Below are positions 20,360-29,307 of a stretch of 29,307 nt of DNA, in pieces. Position 1 is the first letter of the stretch; each line of letters opens with the position of its first letter. The notes beneath the pieces are model-generated. The model saw only the letters and a program-made list of their open reading frames with translations, did not search any database and was not told where the DNA came from. A program made the translations under genes and the position numbers. The stretch spans positions 58,371 to 87,677 of the forward strand of contig NMRA01000942.1 of the NCBI GenBank assembly GCA_002633005.1, read 5' to 3'. This stretch comes from Phoronis australis. Its lineage: Eukaryota > Phoronida > Phoronidae.

Positions 20360-21060
20360 TGTACAAATTTTCCAGGTTTTTGACCGTGTTTCTGCTATTG
20401 ACCAATGCCTGACACACCATGTACCTCTAAGCAACTGCTGGACTCCATCTGAGGCAACTTTGCTGCAAAAATTGCAACAGCTGTAAAACAGAACAAGACC
20501 ATAGGCTTTGTTGGCGATAACCTCAACTTCTCCCATAGTGTGAGCTACGAAAGGAAAGACAGGGACTAAAAGGTAATGAATTTTTTCAGATCTGCTATCC
20601 TGATTTATGATAAAATGAGTCACTTCGCTGAGACTCGCTTCCTAACACCGATCCACAGCAAAATAACAATACATTGAAGCCAATTGATCTGTTAATATCA
20701 ACTTATGATGTAGCATAACTTGCCAACTTTTATGCACTATGTGAATGGAGTTTGCAAAGGACGCATAGTCTACTTAAAGTTTTTAGACGGAAAATTCTCA
20801 AACTTTTAAATAACGACACAGCTGCTTTAATGGAGAAAACTACCGTCTTACCATTAACTGCATTGTCAAAAATGAACAAAGTTATGACGATGTTGTTGAC
20901 ATATTGGAATCATATGAGAAAATCTTACAGGACGTATTTGTGAAGGCTGGTTGTGATTTCCATGCATAAGAGGGAGCTAACTGGAGATTGACTGAGAAGT
21001 GACTAGTGAGAACATTGAAGCTATCAATAAGGCGCCCTGTGAACAAATCGGAATAAAGAA
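20360..21060 (+). pseudogene. DUF6589-like transposon-associated protein remnant
   Basis: Successive plus-strand frames give FDRVSAIDQCLT, then KTIGFVGDNLNFSHSVSYER followed by KVMNFFRSA, then TTVLPLTALSK, and DDVVDILESYEKILQDVF with KAGCDFHA. The order (FDRVSA, GDN, dispersed His/Phe block, VVDIL..YE) resembles large DUF6589-type proteins, an uncharacterised family common in invertebrate genomes and linked to transposons. Several frameshifts and stops (for example after RKDRD, and after FHA) break it, so it is a decayed copy. The opposite-strand frames here are shadows. The assignment rests on remembered motif similarity. Confidence 0.45.
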
Positions 21061-21667
21061 GTTGTTGGAACTGGCACGTTTTTATTACCGAATTTTCTAG
21101 TGTTTCTAGTCCACTATGGATTTTACGTCTGTCAAATCCGAGTGTGTGTCTAAACATGACAATTCACTGAACTTAAAACACCATATCCATGACTCCAGTT
21201 ATTGTGCCTTTCAGAGGGGAAGCGAAAACAAGTATCACAACCGATGAGCCTCCCGTTCCCTGTAAGGCCACATGTTGTAATAATGCAACACAACTTTTGA
21301 TAATCTATACCTAACCCCCCAATACGTTCCCACTCATATCAGTGATTGTGCACAATCCGTGTGTTGGTTTCCAATTCAATTTTCACTTTCAAATTGAAAA
21401 ATGAAATATTGACTTGTCAAACATTCCATGTTTCAATTTTGTCATTTTACCACCAACGCTTTACAACCAATCACAGCGCTGCTTTTCTAAACAATCCGGA
21501 TTGGTTGAAAAAAGGGAGCTACATTTCACCCACATTCTATATCAAAATTTGGCCACCAGGCGTATTTAGTATCACCTTCAAACAATACTTGCTTGTTTCA
21601 TCATAGTTTACTACAACGTTGTCTTCGAAAGCAAAAAGCAAAATGTCAGAGAAAATGACATGAATAG
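21061..21667. other. Non-coding stretch before the duplicated segment
   Basis: No supported gene. A plus frame of 86 codons at 21346 lacks recognisable features. Confidence 0.45.
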
Positions 21668-21799
21668 AGGAAGAATTGAGCAGATGTTAAATGTTAAGTA
21701 TAATTTTAAACTTGTTACTGAATAAATATCATAGAAAAAACAACGGTAGGAGTGCTCGCGTACTGTAACCACAAAATTTTTAGAACTGGAGTTCTATAA

Positions 21800-22189
21800 A
21801 ATTCCCCATAGTCGAAACAGGGGTGTCAAAACGATGACGGAAACACTGAAAATTGTAGACAGGCAACCAATTCCATCGGATTAACAGTAGCTCTCGGACA
21901 CCCAGGAACGGGGAAGACAACAGCACCAGTTGCGGCTCTCTCGCTTATTGGCAGGGGAGGAGCAGTTTTCCAGACGTTGACAGCTGCAAGGCTAAGGAAA
22001 GGTCTGTCAATCTCCAATCTACCTTGCGTAAATTATGATCTGGATGATGAAGTACAGCTTAGAAATCTTTCAATGATGGTGTTTGACAATGCCAAAGTGG
22101 CAGACAATAAGAAGCAGTTGTCTGCCATAACCTCTCTACTGGTAAAGGTTAATCCACTCATTATGATGCTGCTATGGAAGCATGAGTAA
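21800..22189 (+). pseudogene. P-loop (Walker A) coding fragment, copy 1
   Basis: The frame reads GLTVALGHPGTGKTTAPVAA, then LSLIGRGGAVFQTLTAARL, then LDDEVQLRNLSMMVFDN, and ends LLWKHE at a TAA (22187-22189). The Walker A-like GHPGTGKTT (21896-21922) has His where the other copies have Pro. A Walker A with Q...A upstream is reminiscent of superfamily-1 helicases (GPPGTGKT), but no Walker B or later helicase motif is visible, so the enzyme class is not established. It may be a single exon or a truncated remnant. The opposite-strand frame is a shadow. Confidence 0.55.
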
Positions 22190-22740
22190 ACCTTTCATGC
22201 TATTGTCTCATTGAATGTGTGTTAAACACATTCGAGATCCATTCACCCTGCATACTTAATACAATGATTCTTTCCAATGGTTGCACGCTACAAAAACTAT
22301 CACACACCCTCATATGCATATTCCTAGAATTTCAAACTTCCATGAAATATGTTAATAATAAGAGCCAACATCATTTGGCTTGCTATGAATCTTTGATAGC
22401 ACACAGTCACAGACTGCAATGAGGCAATGGACGTATTGAGATGTACTGCAATTTGTTTTAAAGCAAATAATTTTAAGGATTTGAGTGTCTTTTTCCAGGG
22501 TCAGTGAAGGTGTCTTTTCGTCTAAGGTTGGGCTATATGATAAAAAACTTTCAACTTCATTTAAATATCTTTCATCTTTCATTACTGTTGCTCATAGTCA
22601 GTTAATTGAAATAACATTGATTAGATAATGTTACCTTTTAGGCTCATTCATTGGCTGAAAAGGAGTTAAAGGAGGCACAGCCTAAAGGAGCTCGGCTTGA
22701 AATTACAATGTGTTCCATAAAGGAATGAGCACCAATACTG
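22190..22740. other. Spacer or intron in copy 1
   Basis: This is AT-rich, non-coding sequence between the P-loop frame and the KSQP-type frame. It is conserved with copy 2 (27138-27690), including the start of the region TTTCATGCT...GAATGTGTGTTAAACAC. Confidence 0.5.
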
Positions 22741-22741
22741 C

Positions 22742-23376
22742 CATGTCCAGTGATGGCGACTGTTGGAACCCAGACAAAACCAATGCCATCACCCCATCCC
22801 CCATCTAAGTGAACAGCTCAGTGTTGTAATGGCAAATCTCCGAAGTGTGTTGCACCTTGCTGCAATCAACATGTGCATCCCCCACTGAGGAGGAAGAAAA
22901 CAGCAGTGACAGCTCTTCAGAACCTTTGTCTCAGGAGACTTCATACCAACCAGATAATGATGACATGGACAGTGAGAAGGAAGAAGACTTTCAATGGAAG
23001 ATGAAGCGGTTGACAGTACCTTCAACAACTTTCAGTACTTGATGTTCGGTTCAGCATTGAAAGAATTGTTTGATAAATGTATTGTTGACGCCAATTGCTA
23101 TACTCCGATTGTAGGGCTGGAGGTTAAATATAAAGGGACTTTGTTGGTCATTCTGGCCACATGCATCAAGCACCACACTTATGTGTGTAAAAGCCAGCCA
23201 GTGATCAGACAATCAGACATGGGGAACATCATAGGGGCAGGATCCGTGCTATTTTCAGGGAACACATTCACCACAATATCAGAGATTGCGGAACCTAACA
23301 TGATTTTGCATTTGAATGAACAGCTACAATTGAATGGAGTTTTTGTATTAACTCTTACCTTGCCTCAGTCAATGTG
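22742..23376 (+). pseudogene. Transposon-like KSQP...GN family protein, copy 1
   Basis: An upstream frame (VGTQTK-equivalent, then a Cys-rich CCNGKSPKCVAPCCNQ segment) leads into an acidic stretch (SPTEEEENSSDSSSEP). Then come FQYLMFGSALKELFDKC, a KGT strand, CIKHHTYVCKSQPVI and GN...GSVLFSGNTFTTISEI, ending at a stop at 23374-23376. This order (acidic linker, MFGS..L..LF..C, HTY..KSQP, GN..L.SGxxFT) matches a large uncharacterised family in invertebrates and fish whose C-terminal part resembles a transposase. Lesions: TGA at about 22808, where copy 2 has TGC, and a 1-base loss at 22989-22991 (TTT versus TTTT in copy 2), which shifts the frame between the acidic part and the core. Confidence 0.6.
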
Positions 23377-23651
23377 AAGTTTGTTGAAATAACCTCATTT
23401 TGGCTAAGCTAGTTTTTCTTGAACGGTACCATCTTTCTCATCATGTGAATTGTATGACATTAATTACCAAACTGGTTTTGTCTGTGAGTTCTTATAACTC
23501 GTTTAGAGTTCCTAACATAAATCACTGTCCTAACATCATCGTCATCCTACAATTATCAAAGCATATCAGAGTTCTCTCGAATGGTTTTGGAACCTTTCAC
23601 TGTGTGCAGGATAAAGGGTAGCATGCAGACTCCTCTGCCATGACTGCATAG

Positions 23652-23888
23652 TTTGACAAGGCCAGCAACAGCATGGCCTCATTCTTGAGGCTAGAGGGCA
23701 AACTGAGGAAGAAAATCAGAGATGGTCGATTTGGCAAGTTGGCACCCACAGTCAAGTGTGCGCTGCCTGATGACTCAGTAGCTGACCGCCTCAGCCAAAC
23801 TTATGCTCTTGACCTTCTGTGTACCGAAGTAGTATGTCATGCTTTCTATGCATCATGGCAATTGAAGGACACTTTCACTAAACTTTGA
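23652..23888 (+). CDS. Conserved 78-residue frame, unknown, copy 1
   Basis: The open frame begins right after TAG at 23649-23651, and the AG could serve as a splice acceptor. It reads FDKASNSMASFLRLEGKLRK, with later VKCALPDDSVADRLSQTYAL, and ends WQLKDTFTKL. Copy 2 has almost the same protein (one visible change, F to L in the DGRFGKL segment), so the frame is retained. It lies about 280 bases beyond the KSQP-type frame and may be another exon of the same element or gene. I do not recognise the family. Confidence 0.4.
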   Translation, partial: FDKASNSMASFLRLEGKLRKKIRDGRFGKLAPTVKCALPDDSVADRLSQTYALDLLCTEVVCHAFYASWQLKDTFTKL

Positions 23889-24027
23889 TTGGATGATGTC
23901 TCAATTGTATCCTTGTCTTCGTAGAAATGAAATATAAAATTCTTAATACTTACTTACATGTTATTTTAGAATTTCAAACTTCCATCAAATATGCTTAAGA
24001 GCCAACAATATCTTGACATTCGACATG

Positions 24028-24028
24028 N
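24028..24028. other. Single unresolved base (N) ending copy 1
   Basis: The N directly follows the last base of homology between the two large copies, which points to a contig join. Confidence 0.8.
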
Positions 24029-24109
24029 GGGAGAGCGATCAATATTCAGTTTGATGAAGATTTTGCGGTTCAATTTAATTACCAGCAAATTTGGAATCAC
24101 TTTGCGATT

Positions 24110-25079
24110 AGTCGAAGTGCTCTGCAATCTATGTGAAAATTAGACAGCACACTACAACTTATCTTTTATTAGGTTCCTCCCATTCATACCTTTGCAAAAC
24201 AGATCTACTCATGTGGCATAAAAGACCAGCAACCAAGAAAACAACTGCTTTTATAACAGCATAAGTTTGATATAGTATAGGAGACACAGAGGCGAAATTC
24301 ATGAGATTGGTCACCACCTTGAGAGGAGTTCTGTCACTTGACAGCATGATCAAGCAGGTAAAATATTGCACCTTAAAAACAAAAAGACTGAGTAAGTCGA
24401 AGTGCTCTGCTATCTATGTGAAAATTAGACAGCACGCTATAATTTTTATTTTTTATTAGGTTCCTCCCATTCATACCTTTGCAAAACAGATCTAATCATG
24501 TGGCATACAAGACCAGCCACCATGAAAACAACTGCTTTTACAATAGCTTAAGTTTGATATAGTGTGGGAGAGACACAGAGGCGAAATTCATGAGACTGGT
24601 CACCACCTTGAGAAGAGTTCTGTCAATTGACAGCGTGATCAAGCAGATAAATATTGCACCATAAAAACAAAAAGACTGTATAAGTCGAAGTGCTCTGCTA
24701 TCTATGTGAAAATTAGACAGCACACTATAATTTTTATCTTTTATTAGGTTAATCCCAGTCATACCTTTTCAAAACAGATCTACTCATGTTGCATACAAGA
24801 CCAGCACCCAAGAAAACAACTGCTTTTATAACAGCTTAAGTTTGATATAGTACAGGAGAGACACAGAGGCGAAATTCATGAGATTGGTCACCACCTTGAG
24901 AGGAGTTCTGTCACTTGACAGCGTGATCAAGCAGGTAAAATATTGCACCTTAAAAACAAAAAGACTGAATTAGTCGAAGTGCTCTGCTATCTTTGTGAAA
25001 ATTAGACAGCACACTATAAATTTTATTTTTTATAAGGTTCCTCCCATTCATACCTTTGCAAAACAGATCTACTCATGTG
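24110..25079 (+). repeat. Tandem array of about 287-bp units (3.4 copies)
   Basis: Units start at 24110, 24395, 24683 and 24972, each opening AGTCGAAGTGCTCTGC; the last stops near 25079. Each complete unit has a T-rich acceptor-like stretch ending TTATTAG|GTTCCTCCCATTC and a coding-like segment (EAKFMRLVTTLRGVLSLDS...IKQ). Units 1 and 3 end that segment with a donor (CAG|GTAAAA at 24357 and 24933). In unit 2 the donor is CAG|ATAAAT and the upstream AG is GG, so it has lost both sites. This looks like tandem duplication of an exon with its introns, partly decayed. The frames on the minus strand are shadows. Confidence 0.85.
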
Positions 25080-25485
25080 TAAATTTGTTGAAAGTTGTCA
25101 AATTTCTAGGTGGAATGAGTAAAAAAGAAGTGTGGTCATTTTTTCGAAGGACATGATGCAGTGGATTAAAAATTTCCGGGTTTTTTTAAACGACGTGGAC
25201 TGCGATTCATAGGTGGTCAAGTACATCGATATGGTGCTGGAGAACTGTTTTCCGACACAGGTATGTAACATTTCCGTATTGTACACTCAAGATTACAACT
25301 ATGTCTACTACAGGACAAGAAATCCGGTAATTCCTTTGAACAAACTGGTTAAAACATTTGAAACCTCACTTTCAACCTGCATAATAAAAGAAATTCACAA
25401 TGAGTCAATGTCAAGTGTGATCACACATTGTGTCAAAGTTTCCCATGCACAGAAACTGTATTAACTTCACACTAAATCAGTAATC
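25080..25485. other. Spacer with unrecognised frame
   Basis: Non-repeated sequence follows the tandem array. A plus-strand frame of 83 codons (25213-25464) is not recognised. A possible exon boundary (ATTCATAG|GTGGTC) occurs at about 25210. Confidence 0.35.
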
Positions 25486-26190
25486 TTCGTCAACTAGTTG
25501 TGAAGACGCTTTCGCAATAAGGACCCGTGAACATGTGTCCTTTCTTACAAAGCTGGGTATCGGGAAAGCCCAAGAAAAGAATATCAGAAAAGAAGCGGAC
25601 CTGCTTCGCAATGCAGCCGCATAAATGAAAGTACATACTCCAGGCAGTACAAATACATGAAGTGTACTGGCTATGAAATAAAGCCTGTTCCTGAGGAGAC
25701 ATGTGGATGTCATAAAATCCGGTCAGCCAGATCTCATGGTCATTGACAGCTGCAAGGCTATGCAAAGACTTTTCAATCTCCAATCTACCTTTTCTAAATA
25801 ATGATCTGGATGATGAAGTACAGCTTAGAAACCTTTCAACGATGGTGTTTGACAATGCCAAAGTGGCAGACCATAAGAAGCAGTGAATCGGTAATCTTCG
25901 TCATAAAACACCATTTTAAGGGAAGCAAACTAGTTGTGAAGACGCTTTCGCAACAAGGACCCGTGAACATGGGTCTCTTCTTACAAAGCTGGATGCCGGG
26001 GAAAGCCCAAGAAAAGAATATAAGAAACGAAGCAGAACCGCTTCGCGATACAGCCGAATACACGAAAGTACATACTCCAGGCAGTACAAACACATGAAGT
26101 GTACTGGCTCTGATGTAAAGCCTGTTTCTGCAGTGACATGTGGATGTCGTCAAATCAGTCAGCCAGATCTCATGGTCGTTGACATTTGCA
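25486..26190 (+). pseudogene. Rearranged exon fragments of the duplicated locus
   Basis: Two related blocks (25486-25740 and about 25886-26180) encode CEDAFATRTREH...LLTKLDAG and, in the better second copy, CTGSDVKPVSAVTCGCRQ and SQPDLMV. Between them, 25742-25880 is a copy of the middle of the P-loop frame (TAARLCKDFSI ... LDDEVQLRNLS ... ADHKKQ), joined at a shared TTGACAGCTGCAAGG. The first block is frame-broken, while the second stays open in one frame. It looks like shuffled pieces of one gene or element. Confidence 0.5.
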
Positions 26191-26332
26191 AGGAAGAATT
26201 GTGCCGATGTTAAATGTTAAGTATAATTTTAAAGTTGCTACTGAATAATAATAAAAAACTTTCGTAGCTTTTGATGATGCAACAGAAAAAACGACGGCTA
26301 TGAGCACACTACAAGCATAAACTTGTTGCCCG

Positions 26333-26682
26333 CTAGACGTGCCAAGGAGTGCTCGCGTACTGTAACAATAAAATCTTTAGAACTGGGGTTCTATAAAATT
26401 CCTCGTACTCAAAACTGGGGTGTCAAAACGCTGATGGAAACACTGAATATTGTAGACAGGCAACCAATTCCATCGGATTAACAGTAGCTCTCGGACCTCC
26501 AGGAATGGGGAAGACAACAGCATCAGTTGCAGCTCTCTCACTTATTGGCAGGGGAGGAATAGTTTTCCAGACGTTGACAGCTGCAAGGCTAAGCAAAGAC
26601 CTTTCAATCTCCACTCTACCTTTAGTAAATAATGATCTGGATGATGAAGTACTGCTTAGAAACGTGTCAATGATGGTATTTG
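26333..26682 (+). repeat. Internal 350-base direct repeat, copy A (ends at an N)
   Basis: This block (CTAGACGTGCC ... ATGATGGTATTTG) is repeated at 26684-27033 with the same length and a few substitutions. It contains a truncated P-loop frame with GPPGMGKTT (26493-26519; Thr changed to Met). The N at 26683 lies between the two copies. Confidence 0.92.
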
Positions 26683-26683
26683 N
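26683..26683. other. Single unresolved base (N) between two 350-base copies
   Basis: The N sits exactly between copies A and B of the internal repeat, as expected for two overlapping contigs or haplotypes placed in tandem. Confidence 0.85.
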
Positions 26684-26747
26684 CTAGACGTGCCAAGGAG
26701 TGCTCGCGTACTGTAACAATAAAATCTTTAGAACTGGGGTTCTATAA

Positions 26748-27137
26748 AATTCCTCGTACTCGAAGCTGGGGTGTCAAAACGCTGACGGAAACACTGAATA
26801 TTGTAGACAGGCAACCAATTCCATCGGATTAACAGTAGCTCTCGGACCTCCAGGAACGGGGAAGACAACAGCATCAGTTGCAGCTCTCTCACTTATTGGC
26901 AGGGGAGGAATAGTTTTCCAGACGTTGACAGCCGCAAGGCTAAGCAAAGACCTTTCAATCTCCACTCTACTTTTAGTAAATAATGATCTGGATGATGAAG
27001 TACTGCTTAGAAACGTGTCAATGATGGTACTTGACAATCCCAAAGTGGCAGACAATAAGAAGCAGTTGTCTGGCATAACTTCTCTACTGGTAAAGGCTAA
27101 TCCACTCATTGTGAGGCTGCTATGGAAGCATGAGTAA
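26748..27137 (+). CDS. P-loop (Walker A) coding fragment, best copy
   Basis: The longest of the three versions is open from just after a stop at 26745-26747 to TAA at 27135-27137. It reads GLTVALGPPGTGKTTASVAA with Walker A at 26844-26870, then GGIVFQTLTAARLSKDL, LDDEVLLRNVSMMVLDN and LLWKHE. Only the nucleotide-binding loop is identifiable. A second frame just upstream (TETLNIVDRQPIPSD, ending at a stop at the same place in every copy) is also protein-like, so the true N-terminal frame is unclear. The role is unknown; an SF1-helicase-like origin is only a possibility. Confidence 0.45.
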   Translation, partial: NSSYSKLGCQNADGNTEYCRQATNSIGLTVALGPPGTGKTTASVAALSLIGRGGIVFQTLTAARLSKDLSISTLLLVNNDLDDEVLLRNVSMMVLDNPKVADNKKQLSGITSLLVKANPLIVRLLWKHE

Positions 27138-27691
27138 ACCTTTCATGCTTTTGTCTCATTGAATGTGTGTTAAACACATTCGAGATCCATTCATTCTGCA
27201 TACTTAATACAATGATTCATTCCAATGGTTCCACGCTACAAAAACTATCTGATATTCACACCCCCTGATGTGCATATTCCTAGAATTTCAAACTTCCATC
27301 AAATATGTTACTAATAAGAACCAACATCATTTGGCTTGCTATGAATCTTTGATAGCACACAGTCACAGAATGCAATGAGGCAACGGAGGTATTGAGATGT
27401 ACTGCAATTCGTTTTAAAGCAAATAATTTTAAGGATTTGACTGTCTTTTTCTAGGGTCAGTGAAGGTCTCTTTTCGTCTAAGATTAGGCTATGATAATAT
27501 AATTTCAACTTCATTTAAATATCTTTCATCTTTCATCACTGTTGCTCATAGTCAGTTAAATGAAATAAGATTGATTAGATAATGTTACATTTTAGGCTCA
27601 TTCATAGACTGAAAAGGAGTTAAAGGAGGCACAGCCTAAAGAAGCTCCAACTGAAACTACAATGTGTTGTAAAAAGGAATGAGCACCAACA

Positions 27692-28328
27692 TTGCCATGT
27701 CCAGTGATGGTGACTGTTGGAACCCAGACAAAACCAATGCCATCACCCCATCCCCCTTCTAAGTGCACAGCTCAGTGTTGTAATGGCAAATCTCCGAAGT
27801 GTGTTGCACCTTGCTGCAATCAACCTGTGCATCCCCCACTGAGGAGGAAGAAAACAGCATTGACAGCTCTTCAGAACCTTTGTCTCAGACTTCATACCAA
27901 CCAGATAATGATGACATGGACAGTGAGAAAGAAGAAGACTTTTCAATGGAAGATAAAGCAGTTGACAGTACCTTCAACTACTTTCAGTACTTGATGTTCG
28001 GTTCAGCATTGAAAGACTTGTTTGTTAAATGTATTGTTGACACCAATTGCTATGCTCTGATTGTAGGGCTGGAGGTTAAATATTAAGGGACTTGGTTGGT
28101 CATTCTGGCCACATGCATCAAGCACCACACTTATGTATGTAAAACCAAGCCAGTGATCAGACAATCAGACATGGGGAACATCATAGCGGCAGGATCCGTG
28201 CTGTTTTCAGGGAACACATTCACCACAATATCAGAGATTGCGGAACCTAACATGATTTTGCATTTGAATGAACAGCTACAACTGAATGGAGTTTCTGTAT
28301 TAACTCTTACCTTGTCACAGTCAATGTG
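27692..28328 (+). pseudogene. Transposon-like KSQP...GN family protein, copy 2
   Basis: This has the same architecture as copy 1. Here the N-terminal frame is open (MVTVGTQTKPMPSPHPPSK, then the CCNGKSPKC segment). The acidic linker runs in frame into the core because four T are present at 27940-27943. The core is instead broken by TAA at 28084-28086 (AAA in copy 1), just before the HTYVCKTKP block. KSQP is changed to KTKP. The Cys-rich N-terminal segment and the acidic segment are in different frames, so an intron or frame change lies between them. Confidence 0.6.
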
Positions 28329-28650
28329 AAGTTTGTTGAAATAACCACATTTTCCCATTGAAGTCGCTGGTTTTAACCTGGTTTAAGATTTGGCTAAGCT
28401 AGTTTTCCTTGAACGGTCTAATCTTTCTCATCATGTGAATTGTATGACGTTACTTACCAAACTGGTTGTGTCTGTTGAGTTCTTATAACTCGTTTAGAGT
28501 TATAAGTTCATAATATAAATCAGTGTCCTAACATCATAGTCATCCTTCTATTATCAAAGCATAACAGAGTTCTCTCGAATGGTTTTGGAACCTTTCACTG
28601 TGTGCAGGATAAAGGGTAGCATGCAGGACTTCTCAGCCATGATTGCATAG

Positions 28651-28887
28651 TTTGACAAGGCCAGCAACAGCATGGCCTCATTCTTGAGGCTAGAGGGCAA
28701 ACTGAGGAAGAAAATCAGAGATGGTCGATTAGGCAAGTTGGCACCCACAGTCAAGTGTGCGCTGCCTGATGACTCAGTAGCTGACCGCCTCAGCCAAACT
28801 TATGCTCTTGACCTTCTGTGTACCGAAGTAGTATGTCATGCTTTCTATGCATCATGGCAATTGAAGGACACTTTCACTAAACTTTGA
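28651..28887 (+). CDS. Conserved 78-residue frame, unknown, copy 2
   Basis: This is nearly identical to the frame at 23652-23888, with DGRLGKL in place of DGRFGKL. It again begins directly after a TAG and ends TFTKL with TGA. The nucleotide sequence in this part is the most conserved of the duplicated segment, so conservation cannot by itself prove coding function. Confidence 0.4.
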   Translation, partial: FDKASNSMASFLRLEGKLRKKIRDGRLGKLAPTVKCALPDDSVADRLSQTYALDLLCTEVVCHAFYASWQLKDTFTKL

Positions 28888-29026
28888 TTGGATGATGTCT
28901 CAATTGTATCCTTGTCTTCGTAGAAATGAAATATAAAATTCTTAATACTTACTTACATGTTATTTTAGAATTTCAAACTTCCATCAAATATGCTTAAGAG
29001 CCAACAATATCTTGACATTCGACATG

Positions 29027-29307
29027 CTTGTCAACAAAGTTAACGTGCATTTAAAGAGAAAATGCTTGCACCAATTTCATTACCTTGCATAACCTTCAAC
29101 TTATCATCCTACACTTTTAACACATTGTGAAGGTTAGCAGACAGCATACGAGAAACATTAAAACATCTCTAAATACAATCACAAGACACCAAAATTGCTC
29201 TAACAGTGTATTTCGTTACCACCAGTACTTGAAGGATAAGGATATGATTTGAACAAAACTTAACAACTATTTTAAGGACTCCAAGACTGTTTTATCAGAA
29301 GTGATGA
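29027..29307. other. Unique sequence after copy 2
   Basis: This is AT-rich and non-coding as far as can be seen. It is absent from copy 1, whose scaffold breaks at this boundary. Confidence 0.5.

Larger units (their letters stand above)
21668..24027 (+). repeat. Large duplicated segment, copy 1 (ends at an N)
   Basis: This 2.36-kb segment matches 26191-29026, with scattered substitutions and small indels. It carries the P-loop frame, the KSQP-type frame and a third conserved frame in the same order. Its last shared base (…CGACATG) is immediately followed by the N at 24028, while copy 2 continues into unrelated sequence. Confidence 0.9.
26191..29026 (+). repeat. Large duplicated segment, copy 2
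   Basis: This matches copy 1 (21668-24027) from AGGAAGAATTG to GACATTCGACATG. It is longer because of an internal 350-base duplication joined by an N at 26683 and an insertion near 26250-26340. After 29026 it continues into sequence absent from copy 1. Confidence 0.9.

Noticed and set aside
25490-25861. 123-codon minus-strand ORF
   Set aside because: It is opposite to the rearranged plus-strand fragments and spans the recombination junction, so it cannot be an old gene.
26774-27109. 111-codon minus-strand ORF
   Set aside because: It is the antisense shadow of the P-loop frame; the plus strand carries the recognisable GPPGTGKTT.

Overview
The window looks like nuclear DNA from a metazoan, most likely a marine invertebrate. 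It is AT-rich, has GT-AG introns, a Kozak-type start, CA and AT microsatellites, long spans without coding sequence, and many decayed mobile-element fragments. I see no prokaryotic operon, tRNA, rRNA or CRISPR array. The phylum cannot be fixed from the sequence. Three isolated N bases (14708, 24028, 26683) show that this is a joined draft assembly.

Layout. 1-3320: non-coding, with a CA microsatellite at about 3098. 3326-7851: the best-supported gene, a secreted CAP-superfamily (CRISP/antigen-5/PR-1) protein on the minus strand. It has a TATA box, a signal-peptide exon and three further exons that join in phase, plus a possible short terminal exon. 7852-10385: mostly non-coding, with one exon-like block (9480-9590, minus) and a short MITE-like element (about 9904-10052). 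10387-12021: a repetitive element with similar GTGGGCGCA-type ends, holding a tandem array of about 454 bp units that carry CTCF-like motifs. 12022-14172: non-coding, with a divergent relative of that element at 13282. 14173-16050: a direct duplication of about 530 bp whose first copy stops at an N, a degenerate 20-bp minisatellite, and a frameshifted retrotransposon gag fragment.

16468-19202: plus-strand exon-like blocks. The first two join in phase into a homeodomain-like helix-turn-helix, split where many homeobox genes carry an intron. 20270-21060: a strong hairpin and a decayed DUF6589-like (transposon-associated) coding region. 21668-29026: a segment of about 2.4 kb present twice. It holds a P-loop (Walker A) coding piece, a conserved metazoan transposon-like family (motif HTYVCKSQP...GN...LFSGNTFT), and an unassigned 78-residue frame. 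Between the two copies lie four tandem units of about 287 bp and rearranged fragments of the same locus.

Functionally, only the CAP gene looks like a conventional host gene. The rest is mainly mobile-element-derived or pseudogenised. The homeodomain-like exon set and the CTCF-motif array are the most interesting candidates. Every first copy of the large duplications ends at an N, so part of the apparent tandem duplication is probably an assembly artefact such as stacked haplotypes.
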